This document shows, in pieces, positions 12,382 through 24,871 of a DNA stretch of 64,000 nucleotides. This DNA is from Pyronema omphalodes (taxonomy: Eukaryota; Ascomycota; Pezizomycetes; Pezizales; Pyronemataceae): positions 1 to 64,000 of the forward strand of contig JAJJXM010000003.1 of the NCBI GenBank assembly GCA_024516155.1, in the 5' to 3' direction. A model generated the notes under the pieces. That model did not search any database, was not told the DNA's origin, and worked only from the letters and a program-made list of their open reading frames with translations. The stretch's first letter is position 1, and each line of letters opens with the position of its first letter. Both the position numbers and the translations under genes were made by a program.

Positions 12382-15300
12382 TTAACCAGCGCTTGTCAAA
12401 ACGTAACTAGTAATAGCATTCATTCTCTCCGCCGTCAGTTTCATCGAAATCCTAAGCAGCTCCATAGCTGCCTCTGTATTATCCTTCTTCAATGTCTCCC
12501 ACCCGTCCCGATCCATAACCCACGCCACAACATCTATTTCCGCCACCACAGTTGCTGTTCTGTTGGTCTCCGAAAAGAATGGAAGTTCTCCACATGTAGT
12601 TCCAGCTACGATGCTCTCCGTGAAACGTCCCTGATCCAGGTCATACTCCGCCCTGAATATACCCTCCTCCAAGAGATAGAAAGTCGTGCTTTCGTCGCCG
12701 CGCTCGAAAACTACTTGTCCTTGCGTAAAGACTACCCTTCTAAACATTGGGCAAACGGAGAACCAAAAGTCCTCGTTCTTGTCCGTCACACCCTGGAAAG
12801 TCTGTAGTATTAATGGCAGCGGTTGCTTGAAAGTAGCCCACTTTGTCGTTTGGGCCACTTCGTCGGATCCCATCGTTGTCTCTGCTGCACTCCTGACCCA
12901 AGCTCGCCGGGGGGAGGACGGCTCGAATCCAACAATTGCCGGTGGTGCCAATAGCTGCTTCGGAAGTTGCATAGCCGATGGAGGTGGAGAGGTTGCGTCC
13001 ATCGCTGCCTCGTGGTAGAGTGCCTTGAGGAACTCATTCTCAGTGAACTCAAGCGCCTCGTTGAGAGTTTCGAAAACTAGAGCGTCGTCCCAGACTCCAA
13101 CGTTGACGAGGGCGTTGCCGACATCTCCACCACGAGTGACACCAGAAAGAATCATCTCAACACCCATTCCGGCCATTATTCGTTGCATCCTAGTAAATGC
13201 CTCTGCAGCTGAGAAGTCAACTCCCGTAACACGGCCAAGGTCCAGCACTACAAAGCGGATGGTAGGGTCGAGACTGCGAATATAGGTCTCCACCGAAGTG
13301 ATGGTACCGAAGAACATGTATCCCGCTAACTTGACAATCTGAATCTGCGATCCAACTTCGCGGAGAAATTTCTGCTGCGTTGGGTGTCTCCGAACCGTAG
13401 AGCGAGCGACAGAACCGGAGTATGTTGCACGAATGGGGGATTTTCTGGACGTTTGTACAACGAGCGATACGCACGCGAGGAGCACCCCAACAAGAATGCC
13501 GTAAACAAAGTCCCAAGCACCCATGGTAACGACGATGGTGCATATCGTCAGGTATTCGAGCTTATTAAGCTTTCCCCAAGTGTCGACAAGTGCCTCTCTA
13601 AGGAGCTCAATACCGAGAAGAAAGATTAGTGCTCCAACAATCATTACCGGAATGAAGCCGACAATCTTAGGACCGGCAACCATGACTCCAAAGGTTCCAG
13701 CTGCTAACATGATACCTGCAAGACGACTGTCTGCACCAGCACGGATAAAGAGGATGCTGTTGGTGTACACAAGGTAGTTTTGGATTGAACCTGTAAAACC
13801 AGAGAGGGCGTTGGAGATACCGTGGGCGATAAGTTCCTTGTCAACATCGACATTATCCATTCCACTAGATACTGCGAGTGCTGGCACGTTGATCGGTACG
13901 TGAAGGATACCAAAGAAAGTTAGAGCAAACATTGCGGGCACTGTTTTGAGCAGGGCGTTCCAGTTGACAGCTCCAAAGTCTAATCCATGTCAGTTTATGA
14001 TCAAGACTGCACGATATATGGGCTTACCATAGAGTGTGTAAAAGTGCCAGAACGGCGCTCCAGACTGAGGTGCGTCGAATATCCAACCTTTCTCTCGGAG
14101 CATATGGATGTCAATGCCTGGAACCAAAGCGACAATGACGTGGAAAATGATCGGAATCGATAAGAAATACAAAGGCATAAAAAGGGGGTGCTTGATCTTC
14201 TTCTGTGCCAAAATCAAAACACAGGCCAATGCCAGTGGAATAGTCCATAGGATCAAAGTTCCTGGTTTGAAGAGAAGAGCCAATGTCTCAAGGTCGTAGC
14301 TGAGGTTTCCATTCAAGCGAGCGCAAACCTCAAGACCTGTAGCCATTAAAAACCAACCAACACCTCCAATACATCCCACCAAGATATGTCGTGGAAAAAA
14401 GCCGATCAGGGAGCCGAGCTTGAGATAGCCGAGTAAGAAAAATACGGCACCCGTCAAGACCGAACTCATGGCATAGGAAAGAATGGTGGTCGCCAGAACA
14501 CTCGTCGGGTTGTCTTGTCCTACTTCGTTCAGGATAGTGTATGCCATCTGATGAAAGAAAGGAACGACTTCAATCTAAAGAACGCACATCAAATTAGTTA
14601 GTATGCAAAAAACCTCGAGAGTTATATTCACGAGAATTCAGACGTACCATTTCTGATCCAACACCTCCTCTGAATGCACTTCCACCGCAGGAGTACACAA
14701 GTTGGGACACGATACACGATACATAGAACATTGAAAGCCCATCGGGGCTCAAGTCACTGAACATGGATTCTCCCAGTGGGAATAGAATCATTCCGTAGGA
14801 AAGGCCATCCAAAATATTTAACAATAGCCCCAAGAATACTGCAGGGAGGTACTGCACAGGCTGAACAATTCCCTTTTCCCAAATATCCCGTGAATTCCAT
14901 TTAGGCCTATCGTACAGTTTCAAGATAGCACCCACGCCATTCTTCGACCACTTACGACCTCTATTCGTAGAGCCATGGCGTGGCCGTGCAGATGACTTAC
15001 GACGGTAACGCCGTTGTGACTCCAAATCGTCCTCCTCTTCCTGTGCAGCTTCCGGAATACTATGATTGATAGCCCCGTATCTTTTGTGTGGCCGGACCAC
15101 TAATGGGTCGCATTCACTTCCAGAATCAAAATTATCATCATCGTAATCTTCTTGTGATTCGTCCGGTGACCCTACGGGTACCTGGTCTTTGCGGAAAAGG
15201 TGAGAGAGATGTGACGGACTGGTCGACACACGAGGATAGGACGATGACCGGGCGGATTCAAACAAATCTCTGGATTGAGAGCCTCTAGCTGCTGATAGAA

Positions 15301-15703
15301 TAGGACGGGGATTCAAGTTGTCGTGGTTGGCGTCATGATGAGGTGTAGTGCCTAGGAGTGCAATGTTTGCTAGTTCAGCTGTCTGCTCGCGAACACCGGC
15401 GAAAGAATAATGCGGCCATTCGCCTGCTTCTGAAAGAAGAGTTAGACATGACATGCTGAGATTTACAGATGAGGGAATACCAATTTGTATATCACCACGA
15501 TGGCCGCCGTGAATATATGAGCGCGCATTCGGGTGGCCTAGGGTGACGGGGGCTGTTCCGACAATGATGGTGGCCGAATCTTCTGGGTCAACAAGAGATT
15601 CATGGCTCAATGCGGAGTGTCCGTCGTCGCTAAACGCTTCACTGAGCCGGCGCAAATATGCGTGATACTCGCCGTGGGTGGGTGGCAACGTGCTCTGCGG
15701 CAT
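12382..15703 (-). CDS. SLC26/SulP-type vacuolar transporter with STAS and cyclic-nucleotide-binding-like domains (VSB1/YGR125W-like)
   Basis: Exons 15703-14648, 14574-14028 and 13979-12382 are joined by introns of 73 bp (TACTAAC branch) and 48 bp, giving about 1066 aa; yeast YGR125W/Vsb1 is close to this length. Order of parts: a long cytosolic Ser/acidic N-terminus (about 1-280); SulP membrane core starting at YLPAVFLGLLLNILDGLSYG and continuing through exon 2 and the first half of exon 3; a STAS domain (about 735-830, VVLDLGRVTGVDFSAAEAF); and a C-terminal cNMP-binding-like domain (about 930-1040, with FTQGQVVFERGD and GTTCGELPFF). The yeast relative acts in vacuolar storage of basic amino acids, so vacuolar membrane location is inferred. 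Residues encoded by 15480-15430 may be a 51-bp in-frame intron, which would give about 1049 aa. Confidence 0.9.
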
Positions 15704-17977
15704 TGTAGGGATGTTTCACAGTGTCTCAGATGTCAAACTTTCGCTACTGTTGTTTTTGACACTGTAAAAAGGTGAGTTTTTCTGCCCGTGTCGACCGTAT
15801 TCGTCACTGTTATTGCTCTGGCTTGTCATTACGTCAACGGAATGTTCAATTTCGCGTCGGCAAGCACATGGGACAAAAGCATTGCGGAGATTGTCGATTA
15901 CATACGTCTTGGAAAGGCTGCAGAAAATCAAGGTAAGCTGATGGTACGAGGTGCGTTTACGGTCATGCGATTTGCCGGATTGTTGTATGTAGCTGTTATC
16001 TGTAGTTTAAGTAGAGGTACGTCGCGTCTATTGAAGGTTGATAGAGAGCAGTAGATGTGGGGACTGAAAGTCGGATTGAGGCATATCTTTGACGGCAACT
16101 GTGCGTAGCGTGTCATTGGTAGGCTAGTCTATGATGAGAGCAGCCCTGAGATGGTAGATACACTACGATAAGAAATGTGAGGATGGCGTCCGCCTTCAAC
16201 AAACCACCCGGTGAGCTTTTTCGCCTTTTCGCTTTCTCAAAGTCGCCGCCGGCCATTATCCGCCAAGCAAACTTTTCAAGAGGGTTTAATTTGAGCCTCA
16301 CCTTTGACAGGGTTGATCTTTCCTTCATCTTCCGAGGGAGGCAGAAGATTGATTGTAGAGATGAGACATGGCGCGAATCTGCAATGAATTGCGCGATGAG
16401 GTAAATCCAATCTGAAACCAACATCGTGATCCTCATCGCCCGGCAGGGCTAGCCTAGATGCGGCCGATTGTTTGGTTGCGTTCCAGAAGCAGCTCAGAAG
16501 ATGCCGCTTTAACATTCCGGTGAATCCACAGTATGGATTTTAGATTGTAGGAACGATATATTTTCTGGAGATATTCCCAAGCCGTATCAAATGAGATAAG
16601 AGATCCACAGGCTGCAGAAAATACGAGACTAACAGAAATTTTTAGTGATGCGGGTGCGATGAGCGTTTTTTTTTTCTCGATTCAAAATCAAACCAAATTT
16701 ATTACTGAGAGTCGAGTCCAGGGTTTTTGCCATGGTTCGTTGGAAGGTAGAGCCAGTACTTGATACTGTATTCAGGACATTCGTCTATGGCAGAGTAGTG
16801 CTTCTATGCAAGTTTGAAGGCATATTCGACCTTATGGAACGCCGATTGCGCGTGCTCGATTGCGTATGCTCGATTGTGTATTCTCATTCGCGTGTTTCTG
16901 CTGCGGGTTCAAGATTAGTATAAACCGTCGTGCTCATTCCACGGAATCTTCAAACCAACCCACCGACCATGGCCCATATTTCAAATCAACCGGTCGGATC
17001 AGAATACCTCGTCAGTTGTAAAGGTATTGTAAAGTTCATAATGCCTCTGTGTTCAAAGTTGCTATAACGGATGAATCGAAGAGTTGTGGAGAAAACAGAG
17101 TGAAATAGATGCTCCACCACACGAGCTCCTCAGCTCGACAAAGCTCCACTGGTGTCTCAGAGCTTTCCCCGCCGCCGAGCCTCGCTTATGCATCGGTCTC
17201 CGGCCCGATGCCTTTCGGGACGCCATCGGTACCAGAACGGCTCGAGTAACCCCACGCCCCCGAGTGGCGGAATGAATAGGTCAGGCTTTCCCTGGAGCTC
17301 AGCGGGCTCAACGTCTCCCCGAAACACATCACTCTTTTTCTTCACTTTGACCCGCCTTTTGCATAAACTCGCGATGACTTTCCAGTTTCTCATGGACGAA
17401 AGCATTGCCGTTTATCCGTCGAGCTCTAGAATAGCTCTAGCTAGTTAGCCCAAACCTTGACCGGTTTTCTATGCATCTTCAGCAACCGATCAGATGCGCC
17501 TCGGCCTCGGTACCTCAAAACGTTTATGTTATCATACCCCGCTTTTTCCAACCGAGCGATTATGCTTCATTGAATATTGTAATATGATGGTATTAACTCA
17601 GTTGGCAGGTAAATAACTCATAATTAATTGATTCATTCATCCGATTGCAAAAAATCGGATCGGATATCGTCCAAGGTGAGTAAGCAATGATTCAACGTTA
17701 AGATCATCGATATATGAAGCTATTCGTTATTCTATAGCCCAGGAACCGTCTCCAACACAAAGCTTCTAGTGGATGGCTGGATATCGGGTAGAAATCGTTC
17801 CGGCAGCAACCCCACAATTTGGAGTGATAATTGTAATGCTCATTTCATTACTGTGGGGTAAATGTGGAGATCCACATGAACAAACCCCTGGTGTCACCAG
17901 ATGATATATAAAGCAACATTATAACAACCTACTGAAGCTCATCTCAAAATCCTACCATTAAACATTCTATAATCAAA
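15704..17977. other. Intergenic, no gene seen
   Basis: Shared upstream region of the divergent VSB1-like (minus) and carboxylesterase (plus) genes. Open frames up to 107 aa (16113-16436 minus) have no domain. A GC-richer patch at about 17080-17440 was read in all frames without finding a recognisable protein or RNA. The proximal promoter of the esterase lies at the right end. Confidence 0.5.
17905..17913 (+). promoter_or_regulatory. TATA-box-like element of the carboxylesterase gene
   Basis: TATATAAAG lies 65 bp before the start codon at 17978, in a leader that is otherwise AT-rich with CAAAATG at the start. Position and sequence fit a core promoter TATA element with a short 5' leader. Confidence 0.5.
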
Positions 17978-19609
17978 ATGTCCACTCCAGAAGTCTTCAG
18001 TGACCTTCTCCAAACCACCTTCAAGGGTGTCCAAACCGCGGACGGCGTATTCCAATTCCGCAATGTCAAATACGCTTCGGTACCCAAGCGATTTGCCCGC
18101 TCTGAACTTGTCAAATCCTACGAAGGCCAAGTTGTAGACGCCACGGAGCACGGGTAATTCCATAATCTCTGCTCCAAGTTAAACGTCACTAACCCCACCT
18201 CAGACCTCATCCACCCGGACGTATCGTTCCTCCAGGAGGCGATGCCGAAATTGCCCTTTTCGCTATCCCCGAAGCCAACAGATACCCCGTCGAACCTATG
18301 CACGATGAATTCGATTGCCTCAACCTCAGCATTACCATCCCCGCTACCCGCACTGAGCTTCTTCCAGTCCTCATCAACATTCCAGGCGGGGCCAATACCC
18401 GCTGCGTCAACGGTGTCAGCTTATTCGACTATACCCGTATTGTCTCTGACTCAATTACCCAGAACAAACCCATTATCGCCATTCACGTTCCTTACCGTGT
18501 TGGACTTTTCGGATATGGACTTCTTCCTAACGGAAATGGTAGTGGAAACAATGGACTTTTTGACCAGAGGAATGCTTTTGAGTGGGTGAAACGTCATATC
18601 ACCGCGTTTGGAGGAGATCCTGCGAATATTACCGTGGCCGGAGAATCTGCGGGTGCATTCTCGGTTGATTGCCACTTGCAGTCGAAGGATTCTATCCCTT
18701 ACTTTCGACGCGCTGTTTTGCAGTCCGGAACTTTGAGAGTTCTTAGACCTTCATCGGTAGAAAAGCGGGTTGAGTTGACGAAGAGAGCAGCAGCAGCTTT
18801 GGGATTTGATGGTGAGGATTGGCCGGAAAGATTAGCTGCGGCTTCGGCTGAGGACATCAGACAAGCTCAGGATAAGATTGGAATGTTTTCCATCAGTGCT
18901 GTTGACGATGGAGAGTTCTTTGAGAAAGGTATCGACATTGGTAAACCGATTATCCCAGAATGGATTGATAGCATCATGATTGGAGACTGTGGTTACGAGG
19001 TATGTATCCTTTCCTTTTCCATTACATGACCCATACCAACATTCCCAGGGTTTCCTCTGGCTCCCAAAATTCCAGCACATCGAAGCCTCAAAAGTCATCG
19101 CCGTCTTGCAATCTCATGGTGAACTCGGAAAGGACGTCCTCAAGGCCTACCCAGACCTCACCTCATCCGACAGGGCAGTCTCACTCGACGCTATGCTGTA
19201 CCTACTCCAAGATCTCTCCTTCTCACACCCCAACTCTGCTCTTATCTCAGCCTACAAAGCCCGTAATAAGCCAGTCTATTCCTACTTATTCGACCAACAT
19301 AACCCATGGGAGCCCAAGAAGCATAGATCTCATCACGCGTGTGATTTACTTTTCTGGTTCAACGGATACGATTTCAGCTCCACTGTAGATGCAAAGGGGA
19401 ACCAGGATGTTAGTGAGGCCATGAAGAAGGCTTTGATTGCCTACACGAATGGGGAGAACCCTTGGAGTGAAAATGAGGTTATGGGATTTGGTTCTGATGG
19501 ATTTGTGGGTACTGTTGCGAAGGAGAATATGGGGAAGACTAGGAGGGTACATGTTTATGATATCTTGGATAAGTATCCCGCTGAAGAGGTCATGAAACTT
19601 TCAGAGTGA
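17978..19609 (+). CDS. Type-B carboxylesterase / lipase family protein
   Basis: Exons 17978-18153, 18204-18999 and 19049-19609 (introns of 50 bp with a CACTAAC branch, and 49 bp) give about 510 aa, normal for the family. There is no signal peptide, so it is probably intracellular. The N-terminus has the family's GVQTADGVFQFRNVKYA opening. Exon 2 contains PVLINIPGGANT (oxyanion-loop region), the NGLFDQRNAFEWVKRHI helix and the nucleophile elbow VAGESAGAFS, with Ser in GESAG. A C-terminal HHACDLLFWF stretch supplies the likely catalytic His. Expected reaction: hydrolysis of carboxylic esters. The gene has its own promoter (TATATAAAG at 17905) and no neighbour sharing an obvious pathway. The start ATG follows an AAAATG context and is the first Met in frame with the family N-terminus. 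Confidence 0.9.
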
Positions 19610-22482
19610 GTGGAGCCTATAAAGATTGTGAATGGAACATATTACTGACGATGTGATGCAGTGTTATCCTGGCGGTATAATACGTACCGATACTGATAAG
19701 GAAATCAATCGCTGCGGGATTGAAGTATGATGACATACTGGCTATGTGTATCAAAGACTATCATTTTAATGAAACTAAGAATCAGTGCAAGATTTATCTG
19801 TGTCGTCAACATGATGATGTAACTCGGAATAAATTCCCAATATTGAAGCCCATCATAAACCATACTTGTCTTCATTAGACTCGCTATCTTATAGGGTTTT
19901 ATGTGGATAGTTAGGGCACAGCCCGCCCTCCATCCTGAACCCTTCTCCACCACAAATCAACCCTCTTCCTCCATCTTCCATCTTCCACACATCCTCCACA
20001 ACACAACTCCTCAACAAAGCCATCAAGTAAATTGAATTGGATGACACCAGATCGAGCTTACCGGTTAAGCGTTTCGTCACTAGTCGACCAAGGACAAAAG
20101 ATTACTTCGAATTTCACTCTAATATTGTTTGACAGTAGCGTGTAATGCTAGCATCTAGAGGATGATTCTAACGGTATATATGACTGCGTACATTGCTTAT
20201 GTTCCTTGTGTTGTCTACAGGCTAACGATGAATGGATAGTGAGGTGAAATAAAATATAATTTATGAACTAAATTGTAGCTAAAATTTTCGCTGCATCTTA
20301 GGGATTTTTAATTGTTAGTGACATCTTATGTTCTTGTTGCCTCCACCCCCTTCCCGCCGCTAGTTCAAAGATATGCAGCTGTAGACTAGGAAATCACTCG
20401 GGCAAAGAAAGGCTGACTCTTCAAAGAATTCCGAAGGCTCTTTAAAATGGCTTTCAAGATTACCATAGAAAGAACTCAGAAGCAAAAACTATTAGTGTCA
20501 AAGGCAGCCATAAGCCGGAGAGGTTCTTGAATGGATGTTTCATGTGTCGAGGAACTATCCTATGCTGTTGCAGTTAAACCAAACATCGAGGCCCTCAGTT
20601 GGGGTGAAATTTGGCAGATACAGGCTTGATATTTCCGTATTGTCTTGGGTTTGTCATTGTTGATATTTACGTAAACTGTTAGACTGGAAATAACTGAGAG
20701 AAGATGTATCTGAAGATGCAATACGAAAAATATCAACTGTTCCTTACAGAAAAATACGAAATCTCTTGCATGTATGTTTCCTTCGAACAACACAAAGAGA
20801 TGGAGATCAAATCATTATACCTGGATCCTTTAACAGATACCAAACGCTCTTTGGGACGCCTTGAAAATCACTGTTAAAAAGAAAACTGGAAATAAAGATT
20901 AGTAGTGACAAAGCAAGCCACAATCTACGAAGGTTCTTGAATGGATATTAATATTCTTGGCCGTCAAACTGTTATGTGTGGAAAAACCACGCCATGCACT
21001 TGCGGTTGAACAGAATAACGAAACACTGGGTTAGCCTGAGTTAATGGATAAAGGTGATTCTAGTGCCGTTTTGTCTTGGGCTTGTCAGTATCGATAAGTC
21101 TACCTCAACTATTGGGTTAGGCTAGAGATAACTACAGAAATACCCAAAGATGCAACATAAATTGGTAACTGTTTCCTGAGACACATTTTTGAAGAATAAT
21201 ATAAAATCTCTCGCATGCATATTCTTTCTAAAGAATAGCAAGAAACCGAGATTAAATCATTTATACCTGGAGCTCAAATTTATCAAAAGAGTATACCTAA
21301 ATTCAGGGTACACTGAAAATAGTCAAGTTTCTCACGCAAGAAACTCAACATGACTAGATCATGCGATCAAAGAAGTAATCATCAAGCTACTTGAAGGGAA
21401 ACATCACTCCCATCCAGGCTTCATAAATCTGATTTTTCCTTTGAATGCCTCATGGGGCATTTGATTCTTTATTGACTAGGAAAGGAAATCCTTCCTAGAA
21501 AATGATAGCGTTAATGCGAAGCCAAAGGTTCTGAAAGGCTACACTGCATTGATGCCCTCTATAAATTACTGTTATACCCTGCCGGGCATCAGATGCCATT
21601 CTCCGTTCAATCTGGGTATCATCTTTAGCTATGATATTAGGCAGTGGCACGGTTTAGAATGTGCGCTGAGTATTTTGCGGGAGCATGGGTATTTGTAAAC
21701 CCTGTGAAGATGTCCTACTTGGGTTTTTTTTTATTACTCTTCATATCTGCTTTGTTTATACCTCAATCATATTTATAATCAAAACCGGTACATATATGTG
21801 CATACTTGATCGTCATTGGAAGGAGTGCCAATACATCGGCGTTTCGAGCCTCAGTGATTAGTTTGCTAGTATCGATTTTTCTTCTAGAAACCATATGTTG
21901 ACCGGTGACATTTGGATCAACAAAAAAGAATCACAAGTCCTCAGACGAAATGAGCCATTTCGTGCGTTCAATTTTGGGATTTCCGCTCCTAACTCAGCTT
22001 CTCCGTAAATCAGAAATGCCACGTACGTAGGGCTGCATTAGCGCGACGAGGTGTCTGGTGTTTGAGGGCTGATGTTCATTTCGGCTTCGGGCCGACCTTC
22101 CTTGCGAATACGAGGAATATCCCCTAAATATGTCCAGACACATACCGCTTCATCATTCTTTAGAGTCACTTATTATTAGAAGTAATGAAAATCATTTGAG
22201 CCCAAGATCACCATTCTTAGTTGCATGGGATTCCAGATGCATAATCGGTTCGTTCGTGATATGTATGTAGAACGGAGATGAACTCAGTCAGCTCCACCGG
22301 CCTTATCTGCATTGATAACGAAGGCTATAGTGGTGTACGACAGGATTCTTCCTTATTCTGTTAGTTGATAATTTATAAACGATAAGTTGCGAGTACGATT
22401 ACGACACGATTACGGTGTCACTACTTTTGAAACGCTAAAATTCTTCAGCCCCGAGGTTTAAAAACGTCGAGTCTGCAACTTC
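19610..22482. other. Intergenic; contains a diverged tandem duplication
   Basis: No protein-coding gene is supported. Two related blocks of about 400-450 bp occupy 20455-21335 (listed separately). The rest, including 21340-22480, shows only short frames. A small hairpin word (CGAAATGagccATTTCG) lies near 21949. Confidence 0.5.
20455..21335 (+). repeat. Diverged tandem duplication, two non-coding units of about 410-450 bp
   Basis: Unit 1 (about 20455-20865) and unit 2 (about 20866-21335) share colinear blocks: ggttcttgaatggat (20522 and 20932), ttttgtcttggg[t/c]ttgtca, a gagataact-like block followed by aagatgcaa, aaatctct[t/c]gcatg[t/c]at and aaatcat..atacctgga. Between the blocks the copies differ by many substitutions and small indels. 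Neither copy has a long frame. Confidence 0.75.
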
Positions 22483-24334
22483 ATGAAAGATATCTTCATC
22501 ACAAATTCATCTACAATGGTCACCGTTGACCCTTCGATAATATGGCTGTCAATTGCGGTTGTCACTTTGACAACCATGTACATCCGTCGGGTCAGTTCCG
22601 GCACCGAAACTCCATGCATATTACCAGGACCCCAAAATTGACGAGTCGCATCGCATCTCCAGAAGCTCAACCAGCCCTATAGTAACGCACCGGTACTTGA
22701 TGTATCATTTATTGAGAAATTCAAACTGCTTGGCGGAATGACAGACTTCATACAGCGTGGATATAAACAGGTTTACTTCATCATTTCCTTGGGTGTTCAA
22801 AATCCTTACGGTTCATTAGTTTGGTGGAGCCACCTTCCAGTATACAACTTTCCGAGGACGTCGTCAGGTGCTTGTCTGCAATGATAAAATGATTAACGAA
22901 TTAAAAATGCTTCCGGCTGAGAATGCGTCTTTCGCGGCGTGGACGCAAGAAATAACCCAGGTTGACGCGATCTTGCCATTGTATGCTGGTGGTGCCAATC
23001 TTGTCTACTGGCCAGAGTTTGCTGTAAAGGTTTCCCATCGGTGGTTTAAGTCTATACTCTGGAAGGATCAGCTGCACATGACATATCCCCAGCTTTACGA
23101 GGATATTGTTCAGGGATGGGCCAGACAAATTGACAGCCAGGAGCCTCTCTCTCCATTAGCCAGGAAAGCCATAACACCTTCAGTTGCTCGGTATGTGATT
23201 TCTGATATCGCGGTTGAATGTAAACCCGGCGCTAGTTCATGCTGACGATACCTTTAGATACCTCGTTGGAGCGCCACTTTGCTACGACCCCGAATTCTTG
23301 GAAAAATTGGATGAACTCACTCACAATATTGGACTTGGAAGTCAAATTGCTCTCATGATGCCCAAAATTCTTAAACGACCTGCGGTTCGTTGCTTCACCA
23401 AGTTCTTTTCTGTGATGGAATATATGAACAAGACTCTTCATAAACTTGCGGAGGAACGCTCTGGAAAAACCGAGGGATTGTTCGACTTTTTTTCCTTTGC
23501 TCTTGCAGCTGTGGAAAAGAAAAATAAGTCAAACTGGAATATTGGCCATGTCATCACTGATTTCTCCACCAATGCCTTTGCGGCTCATCATACGACTAGC
23601 GCTGTAAGTTCCGCCCCTGTCTTAGATATTTCTGCGCATGATCAGTTGACGGGGAGACAAAATAAAAAAAATATAGACCATGGCCAACGTTCTCCTGGAG
23701 CTAGCAGCGCGGCCCGAATATCAGCGCCGAATTCGGGAAGAGGTTCGACAAGTGACAGCCGAGAAAGGATGGACGCTAGAAGCTTTAGATGAGATGGTTC
23801 ACCTGGACAGTTTTATGCGAGAATCGCGACGATTCCGTCCTATTGCGGATATGATGCTCAACAGAGTAGTTACCAAGGACACCACTTTGTCTGACGGAAC
23901 CAAACTTTCGCGTGGAATGAATGTTTCGGCGCTTTACTCCGCCCGTGAGATGGATGATACCTTTTATAAATCCCCCAAGGAATTTGATGGCTTCCGGTTT
24001 GTCGGCTCAAATGATCGCTTCACCGATGTGGATGGGCCAAGATATATCGCCTTTGGAGCAGGGAAACACGCGTGGTAAGTGTTGTTGTTGGTGGCTGGGC
24101 TCTGCGGCATATCCCCAACGTATCCCCATATCACATGACTTTGGAAGGCGTACCTGACTATTTCTCTTTAGTCCCGGAAGATTTTTCGCAGCGGCGATTG
24201 TAAAGACGTCTGTCGCTCATTTACTGGATCGGTACGAGCTACTTCCTGGTAGTGAAAAGTTGGAGTTCGAGATCTCGTTCGAGGAACAAAGACTACCGAG
24301 CATGAAGGATAGAGTTCTATTTAAGCGGCTGTGA
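22483..24334 (+). CDS. Cytochrome P450 monooxygenase (fungal microsomal type)
   Basis: Proposed exons 22483-22590, 22663-22770, 22820-23190, 23258-23603, 23677-24074 and 24172-24334 sum to 1494 nt, 497 aa, the usual P450 size. A hydrophobic N-terminal anchor (IIWLSIAVVTLTTMYIRR) indicates an ER membrane protein. Core motifs: ARYLVGAPLC before the I helix, I-helix NAFAAHHTTSA (the usual AGxDT Asp replaced by His), a K-helix ESRR in place of the common ExxR spacing, and the haem loop FGAGKHACPGR, whose Cys codon is created by the last splice. The first intron (22591-22662, GTCAGT...CTCCAG) is inferred: without it an in-frame TGA at 22639 would stop the protein. The substrate is unknown, and no other biosynthetic genes lie nearby. 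The segment between about residues 100 and 150 aligns poorly by eye and may hide another splice choice. Confidence 0.8.
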
Positions 24335-24871
24335 AGGCGATGATCATTTACTATTACTGTTAATAGATTAAGTTTGAAGGCGATGACTAGGCCATTATGC
24401 TATTGGATGGGATTACTAGACCATTATGTTACTGGATGAGATGACTATCATCTTTATGTACTGGATGCGATGATCATCGCCATTATTGCCGATTGACCAA
24501 CATCAATACAGACCACCAAGACACTCAATTTAGACTCATCGAAGTAATAAACCTTGTAGTAATGTCAAACACGTGCAGGAAGCATATACGAAACACCGGT
24601 GTCCTCTCCGTCGCCTCCCGCTTCAAAAAGTGTGGGGAAGTCTATTTTACCGGTACCGGTCTATCATGCGTCTGGGCCCAACACTACCGCAGGAGACCGT
24701 TTCGGAGCGCTGCGGTGCGCAAAAAGTACAAATACCGCAGATTTTTCGTTCGTGGTTTCAGTCAGAATTGTGGTGATAAACCTTTTCGAAACCGAGGATC
24801 CTTTGTTGTTATTGTTGTTGTTTCCAGCCATACTGCACAGTACGTTTGTGGCTCCAGCGACATCCGAAATC
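24335..24871. other. Intergenic between P450 and F-box genes
   Basis: Contains a degenerate tandem repeat (24377-24485). The F-box frame stays open upstream to 24599, but that part has no Met-initiated conserved sequence and is treated as leader. Confidence 0.5.
24377..24485 (+). repeat. Degenerate tandem repeat of about 35 bp
   Basis: Three or four imperfect copies built around cattatg[c/t]ta[t/c]tggatg[g/a]ga, with partners gatgactat/gatgatcat. They lie just after the P450 stop codon. Confidence 0.6.

Noticed and set aside
22483..24334. Calling the P450 a pseudogene because of the TGA at 22639
   Set aside because: A 72-bp in-phase intron removes the stop and the whole model then has normal length and all core motifs.
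17978..24334. Secondary-metabolite cluster of esterase plus P450
   Set aside because: No synthase, transporter or regulator between or beside them, and 2.9 kb separates them.
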